A stretch of 64,000 nucleotides of DNA from JAWCQZ01 sp038869515 [NCBI: Halobacteria archaeon] (GTDB taxonomy: Archaea; Halobacteriota; Syntropharchaeia; JACQPP01), in NCBI GenBank assembly GCA_038869515.1, contig JAWCQZ010000002.1:1-64000 (forward strand), in the 5' to 3' direction. Every line of letters begins with the position of its first letter. Within the stretch, counting starts at the first letter, position 1. The translations under genes were made by a program, and so were the position numbers. Below are positions 1-6,507 of the stretch, piece by piece. Under the pieces are notes generated by a model that saw nothing but the letters and a program-made list of their open reading frames with translations, was not told the DNA's origin and made no database searches.

Positions 1-157
1 GGACCCCGCGACCCAGTCCACCGTCGGCTACGGCTACGTCCCGGGCATCGGCTGGATGGGGACCGACTTCGGGTTCAACCCGGGGGACGGGGTCTACATC
101 TACCTGAGCGGGAACACGCCGTCGTTCCAGTGGCTCCCCGAGTTGATGCAGCCCTAA
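1..157 (+). CDS. C-terminal end of a probable surface or secreted protein (partial)
   Basis: The first 51 codons form the end of a reading frame that enters from outside the window and stops with TAA at 155-157. The translation is rich in Gly, Tyr, Trp and Asn with a repeat-like pattern (WMGTDFGFNPGDGVYIYLS), as in extracellular beta-rich domains. There is no start codon, so the protein's size and role are unknown. It is followed 31 bases later by moaA on the same strand. The surface location is inferred from composition only. Confidence 0.5.
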   Translation, partial: DPATQSTVGYGYVPGIGWMGTDFGFNPGDGVYIYLSGNTPSFQWLPELMQP

Positions 158-188
158 ACGTTTTTCTACCCGGTGTCCTGGAAGAAAG

Positions 189-1157
189 ATGGTCCTCTCC
201 GACTCCTTCGGCCGCCCCGCCACCGACCTCCGGGTCTCGGTCACCGAGCGGTGCAACTTCCGCTGCGTCTACTGCCACAACGAGGGGCAGGGCCCCGTCC
301 AACCCGTCTCCTCCGACGCGACCTCCGAAATCTCCCCGGAGGAGATTGAGCGGGTCGTCAGGGTCGCCGCGCGCCTGGGCATCCGGCGGGTGAAGCTCTC
401 CGGCGGGGAGCCCCTGGTCCGGAGGGACCTGGAGGAGGTCGTCGCCCGGTGCGCCCTCTATGCCCCGGAGGTCTCCCTCGTCACCAACGGGGCCCTCCTG
501 GCGGGCCGCGCCCTCGAACTGAAGGCGGCCGGCCTCGACCGCGTCAACATCTCGGTGGACTCCCTGGAGCCCTCGGTCTTCCGGGAGGTCCGCGGGGGTC
601 CCCTGCTCCCGGTTCTCGAGGGGCTCCGCGCGGCCCTCCGGGTGGGCCTCACCCCCGTCAAGCTCAACATGGTCGTCATGCCCCGGACCCTGCCCTTCGT
701 GGACGAGATGGTGGACTACGTGGTTTCTGCCGGGGAGCCGGGGGCCCTCGTCCTGAATCTCATCCAGTTCATGCCCGAGCGGGTCCGGGGCGGACTCCTC
801 ACCGTGGACATGGCCCAGGTCCACGGGCGCCTCGCCCGCCGCTCCGACCGCGTCGAGGTCCGGGAGATGCACCACCGGAGGGTCTACCACGTGGGTCCCG
901 CGAAAATCGAGGTGGTGGACCCCTACGAGAACCCCGACTTCTGCGCCGCCTGCCACCGGCTGCGCCTGACCGCCGACGGGTTCCTCAAGGGGTGCCTGAA
1001 CCGGGACGACGACCGGGTTCCGGTCCGGGGGCTGAACGAGGCGGGCACCGAGGCGGCCTTCCGGCGGGTGGTGGCGGAGCGGGTCCCGTACTACGGGGGG
1101 CTGCTCAAGCGGCAGGCGGACGGTTCCTGGAGACCCGCCGCTGGCGCGGTCGCGTAG
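189..1157 (+). CDS. moaA: GTP 3',8-cyclase MoaA (molybdenum cofactor synthesis)
   Basis: 322 residues, radical SAM enzyme of the first step of molybdopterin synthesis, turning GTP into 3',8-cyclo-GTP in the cytoplasm. The N-terminal cluster motif is C22-x3-C26-x2-C29 (CNFRCVYC), followed by a GGEP-type strand (SGGEPLVRRDL). The second, substrate-binding cluster of MoaA is present as C252-x2-C255 and C269 within CAACHRLRLTADG and GCLN, which separates it from other radical SAM proteins. The usual C-terminal Gly-Gly tail is not seen (the end reads AAGAVA). The ATG at 189 fits the family's N-terminus. The partner gene moaC lies far away at 17353-17817. Confidence 0.93.
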   Translation: MVLSDSFGRPATDLRVSVTERCNFRCVYCHNEGQGPVQPVSSDATSEISPEEIERVVRVAARLGIRRVKLSGGEPLVRRDLEEVVARCALYAPEVSLVTNGALLAGRALELKAAGLDRVNISVDSLEPSVFREVRGGPLLPVLEGLRAALRVGLTPVKLNMVVMPRTLPFVDEMVDYVVSAGEPGALVLNLIQFMPERVRGGLLTVDMAQVHGRLARRSDRVEVREMHHRRVYHVGPAKIEVVDPYENPDFCAACHRLRLTADGFLKGCLNRDDDRVPVRGLNEAGTEAAFRRVVAERVPYYGGLLKRQADGSWRPAAGAVA

Positions 1158-1267
1158 CCCCCGACCCTGCCGGAGAAGGTGCAGAACCGAGTGGAGCGCA
1201 AAGAACTCTCATGGCCTCACCGCCGCTCGCAACCCGTGCCTAGGTCGGCCCAACGGGCGGAGAAGGG

Positions 1268-1651
1268 TCAGGCCCGCAGGTGCTCGAACCTCAGCCCTTT
1301 CACCCTGCGAAAGTCCCCGTCGAACGACAGCAGCTCCATCTCCAGACCGAGGGCCTGGGCCGCGAGGATGGAGTCGTTGGCCGAGAGGCCGAAGGATTCG
1401 TGGATTTCGCCGGAGCGGCGGAGGGTCTGGGGGTCCACGGGAAGCAGCCGGTAGGTCGTGACCAGGTCCTCCAACCTCCGACGGGCCTCCCGGCGCCCGC
1501 GGGCGCGGGAGAGGATGTGGAGAAACTCCGAGGCGACGATGGCGTTGAACGAAATCCCCTCCCCCTGTTCCAGGGCCCTCCTTGCGGCCCCGCTCTCCGC
1601 GGCGGTCCGATCGAGAGCAAAGAGGAACACGTTGGTGTCAGCGAATTTCAC
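1268..1651 (-). CDS. vapC: PIN-domain ribonuclease toxin, VapC type
   Basis: 127 residues if translation starts at the GTG at 1651, which gives the normal PIN N-terminus (MKFADTNVFLF); a longer reading from 1756 would run through the antitoxin gene. The acidic residues of the active site are all there: D5 (ADTNVF), E42 (SEFLHIL), D93 (SANDSIL) and D111/D113 (SFDGDF). VapC toxins are Mg-dependent RNases that cleave tRNA or rRNA. The start overlaps the end of the antitoxin gene by 14 bases, the usual translational coupling of such pairs. It looks intact, in contrast to the second module near 13 kb. Confidence 0.88.
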   Translation of the reverse strand: MKFADTNVFLFALDRTAAESGAARRALEQGEGISFNAIVASEFLHILSRARGRREARRRLEDLVTTYRLLPVDPQTLRRSGEIHESFGLSANDSILAAQALGLEMELLSFDGDFRRVKGLRFEHLRA

Positions 1652-1874
1652 CGTAGAGTTCGTCCTCCATCCCCTTGAGCCTCTCCATGGTGAGCCCGAG
1701 CCGCAGCGGGCGCTTGCGGGCGTTCTCCAGGAAAATGTTGGGCTTCCGGACCACAACCTCGTTCTTCTTCTCCACGATCACCACGTTTCCACCGCGGCGG
1801 ATTCCCAGGCGGCGGCGGACGGCCTCGGGGAGGAGGAGACGCCCCCGGTCGTCGACGCGCACGATGGCCGCCAT
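1638..1874 (-). CDS. vapB: AbrB/MazE-type antitoxin, VapB
   Basis: 78 residues from the ATG at 1874. The N-terminal half is a SpoVT-AbrB swapped-hairpin DNA-binding domain (RVDDRGRLLLPEAVRRRLGI, then GGNVVIV). The C-terminal part (about residues 45-78) is charged and should bind the toxin. Such antitoxins neutralise VapC and repress their own operon. It is the first gene of the pair. The upstream five codons from 1889 are also open but look like leader sequence. Confidence 0.85.
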   Translation of the reverse strand: MAAIVRVDDRGRLLLPEAVRRRLGIRRGGNVVIVEKKNEVVVRKPNIFLENARKRPLRLGLTMERLKGMEDELYGEIR

Positions 1875-1936
1875 CTTCCCACTTCCCACTTCCCACGCTT
1901 AAACCTGCCGCTCCTGCAAACGCCGACCGCACATTC

Positions 1937-1942
1937 TTTAAA
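1937..1942 (+). promoter_or_regulatory. TATA-like box for the CoA-transferase gene
   Basis: TTTAAA lies 25 bases before the ATG at 1962, in otherwise GC-rich DNA, the spacing expected for a leaderless archaeal transcript. It supports 1962 as the start. Confidence 0.55.
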
Positions 1943-1961
1943 CCGGTTCCCCCCGCTGGGG

Positions 1962-3137
1962 ATGGGCCTCGAAGGCATACGGGTCCTGGACCTGAGCCAG
2001 TTCTTCTCCGGCCCCCGGGCCGGCCAGTTGCTGGCCGACTATGGAGCGGAGGTCATCAAAATCGAGCCTCCGGGGGGCGAGGCGGTGAGGCTCCTCTCGG
2101 CCGTCCTGCCCGGGGCCGAGCGCTCCCTCTCCATCCTCAACCGCAACAAGAAGGGGCTCACCCTCAACCTCAAGCACCCCCGCGGAGCGGAGCTCTTCCG
2201 CCAACTGGTCAAGAGCGCCGACGTCCTCATCGAGAACTTCGTCCCGGGCACCATGGAGCGCCTGGGCCATGGATATGAGACCCTGCGCGAGCTGAACCCC
2301 CGCCTCATCTACCTCGCGGTCTCGGGCTTCGGCCGGACCGGCCCCCGGGCCAACCAGCCCGCCTACGACCTCATCGCCCAGTCCGCGGCGGGGCTGGTGG
2401 CCCTCCAGGAGAACCCCGACCGGACCCCGCGGGTCCTCATCGCCGACTTCGTCTCCGGGGCCTACGGGGCCCTCGCGGTCCTGGCGGCGCTCCTGGAGCG
2501 GGAGAGGACCGGGAAGGGGCGGCTCATCGACCTCTCGATGCAGGAGGTCATGTACATCCACAACTACCGCGCCCTCTCCGCGCGGGCGATGGGGGAGCGG
2601 CGGCAGGAGATGGTGGAAGCCCTCGCGCTCGACACCCTCCTCACCGACCCCGACCGCCGGCTCCCCTTCTGGAACATCTGGCACACCAAGGACGGCCTCC
2701 TCGCGGCGGTCACCGTGACCGACGAGGAGTGGCGCAGGCTCGCCGAGGCGGTGGGCGTCGAGGAGCTGAAGAAGCCCGCCTACTCCAGCATCGCGGGGCG
2801 CATCAAGAACCGCAAGCGCGGCATCGAACTGCTCGACCCCTGGTTCCGGGGGCGAACCACCGCCGAGGCGGAGTCGGCCCTCCGGGCCCAGGGGGTCCCC
2901 TGCGCGCCGGTCCTCGACCTCGACGGGGTCAACCGCGACGTCCAGTTGGAAGCGCGGGGGATGCTGGCGGAGGCGCCCCACCCCCGCCTGGGTGCCATCG
3001 GAGTCCCCGGGAGCCCCGTGGGGGGCTCGGTCCGCCGCGCCCACCCCGACGCCGGGGAGCACAACGCGGAGATTCTCGGCGCCCTCGGGGTAAGCACGGA
3101 GGAGTTGGCGCGCCTGAAGAAGGAGCGCGTCATCTGA
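1962..3137 (+). CDS. Class III CoA-transferase (CaiB/BaiF family)
   Basis: 391 residues, the normal size for formyl-CoA-transferase-like enzymes that move CoA between carboxylic acids. The N-terminus is typical (GLEGIRVLDLSQFFSGP, then DYGAEVIKIEPP), followed by NRNKKGLTLNL and the SADVLIENF segment. The predicted catalytic aspartate is D136 in AYDLIAQ. The start at 1962 is set by family alignment and by the TATA-like box; the frame is open further upstream to 1458 but that stretch is antisense to vapBC. The substrate cannot be told from sequence; the acyl-CoA operon at 57-64 kb shows that the organism handles acyl-CoAs. Confidence 0.9.
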   Translation: MGLEGIRVLDLSQFFSGPRAGQLLADYGAEVIKIEPPGGEAVRLLSAVLPGAERSLSILNRNKKGLTLNLKHPRGAELFRQLVKSADVLIENFVPGTMERLGHGYETLRELNPRLIYLAVSGFGRTGPRANQPAYDLIAQSAAGLVALQENPDRTPRVLIADFVSGAYGALAVLAALLERERTGKGRLIDLSMQEVMYIHNYRALSARAMGERRQEMVEALALDTLLTDPDRRLPFWNIWHTKDGLLAAVTVTDEEWRRLAEAVGVEELKKPAYSSIAGRIKNRKRGIELLDPWFRGRTTAEAESALRAQGVPCAPVLDLDGVNRDVQLEARGMLAEAPHPRLGAIGVPGSPVGGSVRRAHPDAGEHNAEILGALGVSTEELARLKKERVI

Positions 3138-3178
3138 CGTGTGAAGACTTTTTGCCTCCGGAGGCCAAGGGAAGTTCG

Positions 3179-3628
3179 ATGACCATGCGGGTCGGGGACA
3201 TCATGCGGCAGCCCATCACCGTCTCCCCCCGGGCGACGGTCATCGAGGCGGCCCGCCTGATGCGCGAGAAGAACATCGGCTGGCTCATCGTGAGCACCGG
3301 TCAGCAGCCCATCGGCATCGTGACCGAGCGCGACCTCCTCTACAAGGTGATGGCGGCCGGGCTCTTCACCGAGTCCACCAACGTCATGCAGGTGATGACA
3401 TCGAAACTGGTCGTCGGGACCCCGAAGATGACCGTCCAGGAGGCGGTGGCGGTCATGCACAAGCACACCATCCGTCGGCTCCCCATCGTGGACCACGACA
3501 AACTGGTCGGGGTGGTCACAAGCCGCGACATCTTCGCCGAGCTGGACAAGCACCCCGCGGAACCCGCGAAGTCGGTCCCGAAGAAGAAGGCCCCGGGCCG
3601 GAACAGGGCGGCCCCTCGCAGGCGCTAA
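3179..3628 (+). CDS. Protein with two CBS domains
   Basis: 149 residues holding a tandem CBS pair: the first at about 5-60 (VGDIMRQPITVSP ... IGIVTERDLL) and the second at about 70-125 (VMTSKLVVG ... LVGVVTSRDIF). CBS pairs bind adenine nucleotides and usually regulate a partner enzyme or channel; here there is no fused effector domain, so this is a stand-alone sensor. The C-terminus is a basic tail of Lys, Arg and Pro (about 130-149). A purine-rich stretch (GGAGGCC) lies about 15 bases before the ATG. The partner is unknown. Confidence 0.88.
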   Translation: MTMRVGDIMRQPITVSPRATVIEAARLMREKNIGWLIVSTGQQPIGIVTERDLLYKVMAAGLFTESTNVMQVMTSKLVVGTPKMTVQEAVAVMHKHTIRRLPIVDHDKLVGVVTSRDIFAELDKHPAEPAKSVPKKKAPGRNRAAPRRR

Positions 3629-3699
3629 GTGAGGCCAAATTAATTCTCCCCTTTCTGGAAGGCTTCTTCCGGGGCTGCGAAAGGGGCAAAGTACCGGCC

Positions 3700-3735
3700 T
3701 TCCGGTTCCCCACCGGAATCTGGGGGGACTTTTTT
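3700..3735 (+). terminator. Possible terminator after the CBS gene
   Basis: A six-base-pair stem (TTCCGG at 3700-3705 with CCGGAA at 3713-3718) is followed by a run of six T at 3730-3735. Archaeal termination depends mainly on the T run. Confidence 0.35.
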
Positions 3736-3772
3736 GGGGCTGCTTAGCACTACTTCGTTACGTATGAAAAAG

Positions 3773-3847
3773 TAGCGGGGACTGGATTCGAACCAGCGAT
3801 CTTTGGGTTATGAGCCCAACGGGTTAACCAGGCTACCCCACCCCGCT
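3773..3847 (-). tRNA. Initiator tRNA-Met (CAU)
   Basis: 75 bases on the minus strand fold as a complete cloverleaf: acceptor AGCGGGG with CCCCGCT, anticodon loop CTCATAA, T arm CTGGTTCGAATCCAG. Two marks identify it as the initiator: an A1:U72 first pair and three consecutive G:C pairs in the anticodon stem (GGG/CCC). The discriminator is A. The 3' CCA is not encoded; the transcript runs into CTTTTT, a likely terminator. No intron. Confidence 0.95.
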
Positions 3848-4168
3848 ATAGGTTAAATTTACCCGTAAGAGCCCGTCTCACGGGCAGCGGTTTTGAAACC
3901 GTGGTTTTCGGCGTCTCTTCATCGGCTGGACGGCCTCGGAGGGCAGGCGACCGCCCGCCACTGGCCCTCACGTTTGCCGGGGTAAAAAGACTTCTGGACT
4001 AGGAAGTCCCTCTTCCGCTCCCCGTAGTGGTCCTCGCTCCGGGCCTCTCCCGGCGACGCCGATTAACTGGATTCGACGGTGGTTAGCTCAGGAACAAGGA
4101 TATCCATCGCAGGCCGTGCTGCCTTTGGAACGCCAAACGTCTTTATCTGCGCGGGGGCACAGGCCCCG
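3848..4168. other. Intergenic region, 321 bases, no gene recognised
   Basis: No credible reading frame is seen between the initiator tRNA and the MazG-like gene. There is a perfect six-pair hairpin with a three-base loop (GCCCGT-CTC-ACGGGC, about 3869-3883), next to an imperfect palindrome around TTTTGAAA. I looked for tRNA, RNase P and SRP RNA signatures and found none that hold. A TATA-like TCTTTATC at about 4138-4146 fits a leaderless start of the next gene at 4169. Confidence 0.5.
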
Positions 4169-4423
4169 ATGACCTCCCCCGCGGTCGAGTATTACGCCCG
4201 GAAATACGGCGCCGATACCCGGGCGGCCGTCATGCACGTCATGCGCGAACTGGGCGAACTGGTGAGCGCGCTGGAGAAGGGGAACGACCCTCACGCGAAA
4301 CTGGAAATCGTCGAAATCGCGGGCCACATGGAGTTCCTCGCGAAGCGGTACGGGTTCGACCTCGCGGCGGAGCTGGAGGCCCTCTACAAGAAGAAACTTG
4401 AAAAGGCGGGGACCCCGGGGTAG
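4169..4423 (+). CDS. MazG-like nucleotide pyrophosphohydrolase-fold protein
   Basis: 84 codons of all-alpha MazG-like sequence. MazG-type enzymes hydrolyse nucleoside triphosphates to monophosphate and pyrophosphate with metal held by an ExxE...ExxD motif. Here the first half is E27-x2-E30 (RELGELVSALEKG) and the second is E46-x2-E49 (EIVE), so the usual final Asp is Glu. The tail (RYGFDLAAELEALYKKKLEK) is typical of the fold. I chose 4169 rather than the upstream ATG at 4079 because the domain begins there and a TATA-like box lies about 25 bases before it. It ends two bases before the HPr-kinase-like gene, so the two are probably co-transcribed. Activity with the changed ligand is uncertain. 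Confidence 0.68.
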   Translation: MTSPAVEYYARKYGADTRAAVMHVMRELGELVSALEKGNDPHAKLEIVEIAGHMEFLAKRYGFDLAAELEALYKKKLEKAGTPG

Positions 4424-4425
4424 CC

Positions 4426-5493
4426 ATGCTCTCCAACTATTTCACCAACCCGAAGGCCCGCGCCGCCTCGACCAAGGACCTCTCGCGCGACGAGGGAGAG
4501 CAGTGGATCGCCCGCGCCGAGGCGCGCCTCGCGGAGTCCCCGGTGGCCTACAAGTGGAACGCCCTCATCGGCGGCATGGTCATCGAGTTGCGGACCAACA
4601 ACTGGCATCTCTACGAGTTCTGGGTCGAGAACTGGTTCCCGGGCCCCGCCAAGGTCCGCCCCCACGGCCGCCTCTACGCGGTCACCGGCATTCCGGGCGA
4701 GCCGCCCCACGCGCGCTACGTCCCGTCACTCCACACGGCGGTCTTCGTGAACACCGACTACTACGGGCAGTGCAAGTCGTGGGCCCTCGGCATCGCCGCC
4801 GATTTGCTGGAGGAGCGCCACGGGGTCCACTCCATCCACGGCGGGTGCACCGTGGTCAACGGCAAGGGCGTGGTCATCATCGCCCCGACGGGCACCGGCA
4901 AGTCCACCCACTGCTACAACCTGCTCGACGTCCCGGGGGCGAAACTGCACTCCGACGACTGGCTCTACGTGGACTGGGAGGGCGGCGAGGCCACGGCCCG
5001 CATCTCGGAGCGGAAGTTTTACCTGCGGACCGACATGGCGAAGAATTTCCCCTACGTGAAGCCGCTCCTCGACCGCTGCCTCTGCGAGAACGTCGAGAAC
5101 AACGACTACGCCGCCTTCGGGAACTCCCGGGCCATCCTCGACCCGACATGGATTCGGGGACGGGGAGCCATCGCCGCGAAGGCCCCCGTGGGCGCGGTCA
5201 TCCTCCTCCGGCGCGACAAGACCTCCCCGGCGGAGGTGCGCCTCGACGCCGACGAGGCGGTGAAGGTCCTCGAGGAGGGGCGCACCACGGCCCAGATGGG
5301 CTCAGGCGGGAAGCCCGGGGAGATGATCCAGGAGGCCTTCTACAACCCCTACCTGCTGGTCCTGCGCCGGGAGGTCCAGCGGAGGTCGTTCCGGAGGATG
5401 CTGGAAGGCATCCCGTTCGCATTCCTGAACACCGGGGTGGAGACCGTGCAGCAGAGCCAGGCGAGAATCCGGAAGATCATCGGGGTCAAGTAG
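4426..5493 (+). CDS. HPr kinase/PEP carboxykinase-like P-loop protein
   Basis: 355 residues. A P-loop APTGTGKST at 153-161 follows a strand pattern (CTVVNGKGVVII) typical of the HprK/PckA nucleotide-binding fold, and SDDWLYVDW some 20 residues later matches the position of its acidic metal ligands. Residues 1-140 (with WNALIGGMVIEL and WHLYEFWVENWF) are unlike bacterial HprK N-domains. HPr kinase phosphorylates the PTS protein HPr in bacteria; no PTS gene is seen here, so the substrate must be something else. HprK-like proteins also occur in peptide-modification clusters. It is co-directional with the MazG-like gene and convergent with a permease 15 bases away. Confidence 0.7.
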   Translation: MLSNYFTNPKARAASTKDLSRDEGEQWIARAEARLAESPVAYKWNALIGGMVIELRTNNWHLYEFWVENWFPGPAKVRPHGRLYAVTGIPGEPPHARYVPSLHTAVFVNTDYYGQCKSWALGIAADLLEERHGVHSIHGGCTVVNGKGVVIIAPTGTGKSTHCYNLLDVPGAKLHSDDWLYVDWEGGEATARISERKFYLRTDMAKNFPYVKPLLDRCLCENVENNDYAAFGNSRAILDPTWIRGRGAIAAKAPVGAVILLRRDKTSPAEVRLDADEAVKVLEEGRTTAQMGSGGKPGEMIQEAFYNPYLLVLRREVQRRSFRRMLEGIPFAFLNTGVETVQQSQARIRKIIGVK

Positions 5494-5508
5494 CCCGGAA
5501 CGACTCAC

Positions 5509-6429
5509 TCAATAATGGCCCATCTCGCCGCGCCGCCTCACGTTCCACGCCGATAGCCGGAACACCCCGTAGGCCAGCGGCAGCCCGACGAGCGAGAACA
5601 GGACCAGGAACACCGCGTCCCCCCGAATCGCCGGGCTCGCGAGCGTCTCCCCGCCGAGCAGCGCCCGCCGGATGCCGTCGAGGGCGTGGGAGAGCGGGAA
5701 GGCCCAGGCGACCGACTGGAGCCAGCCGGGCAGGATGAGCAGCGGGTAGAGCACCCCGGCGAGGAGGTTGTTCCCCCAGGTGAAGGCCCAGACCACCGGG
5801 TCCCCCTCCTTCACTTTCAGGACCACCGCCGCGGAGAGGAGGCCGAAGACGAGGTGGGAAGTGACGAGCAGGAGGGTGAGAAGGGCGGCCGTCGCGACGG
5901 CGGGGCCGGCGGCCGCGAAGGCGGGGGCGCCGAGCAGAAATCCGGCGCCGAACGCCAGGAGGAGGAAGAGGGCCGCCTCCAGGAAGCGGTAGGCCGACTC
6001 CCCGAAGAGGACCGTGGCGAAGGAGCGGGCGGAGGAGTAGAGCGTCTCGAGCGTCCCCATCCACTGCTCCTCGCGCAGCGAGCGCGAGAGGGACTGGACC
6101 GAGGCCCAGACGAACTGGGAGCAGGCGATGCCCACCAGGGCGAAGGCGAAGTAGGAGGAGCCGTATCCCGCCGCCGCGACCTGTTGGGGGGTGACGATGA
6201 AGGAGAGCAGAAAGTAGACCGTCACCATGCTCGCCATGCCGATGATGTCGAGAAGGACCCACAGTTTGTAGGACCACCAGATGTGGAAGCCGCGGAGGAC
6301 GAAGGCCCACGTGCGCCATACCGGGGCGAGGGGGTGGCTGCGGGAGGGGGCGGTGAGGATGCGGGCCAGGTCGGGGGCAGCGTGTGGATTTGGTGACTTG
6401 AGATTTGGAATTTTAAGAGCGAGCGCCAT
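5509..6429 (-). CDS. ABC-2 type transporter permease
   Basis: 306 residues from the ATG at 6429. About six hydrophobic segments are visible, starting near residue 50 (LWVLLDIIGMASMVTVYFLL) and ending with FLVLFSLVGLPLAYGVF. A conserved ABC-2 loop appears as SRSLREEQWMGTLETLYSS, the region that contacts the ATPase. It is the last gene of a minus-strand block that begins with the ABC ATPase at 11990 and contains a second, related permease at 9070-9957. The two permeases could form a heterodimer with one ATPase; this is inference. Confidence 0.85.
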   Translation of the reverse strand: MALALKIPNLKSPNPHAAPDLARILTAPSRSHPLAPVWRTWAFVLRGFHIWWSYKLWVLLDIIGMASMVTVYFLLSFIVTPQQVAAAGYGSSYFAFALVGIACSQFVWASVQSLSRSLREEQWMGTLETLYSSARSFATVLFGESAYRFLEAALFLLLAFGAGFLLGAPAFAAAGPAVATAALLTLLLVTSHLVFGLLSAAVVLKVKEGDPVVWAFTWGNNLLAGVLYPLLILPGWLQSVAWAFPLSHALDGIRRALLGGETLASPAIRGDAVFLVLFSLVGLPLAYGVFRLSAWNVRRRGEMGHY

Positions 6430-6507
6430 TTCAATCACCCCGTCGGAGCGGGTGCGATGTGAAATTCCAGGCCGTTCCTGCCACGACCGGCCTCTCCGGC
6501 AACAACT

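Noticed and set aside
1458-1961. N-terminal extension of the CoA-transferase
   Set aside because: The family's N-terminus begins at 1962 and a TATA-like box lies just before it; the extension is antisense to vapBC.
3848-4078. Possible structured RNA (tRNA-Ser-like arm, RNase P or SRP RNA)
   Set aside because: A TTTTGAAA loop recalls a tRNA-Ser anticodon arm, but no acceptor or T arm fits, and none of the conserved RNase P or SRP motifs are present.
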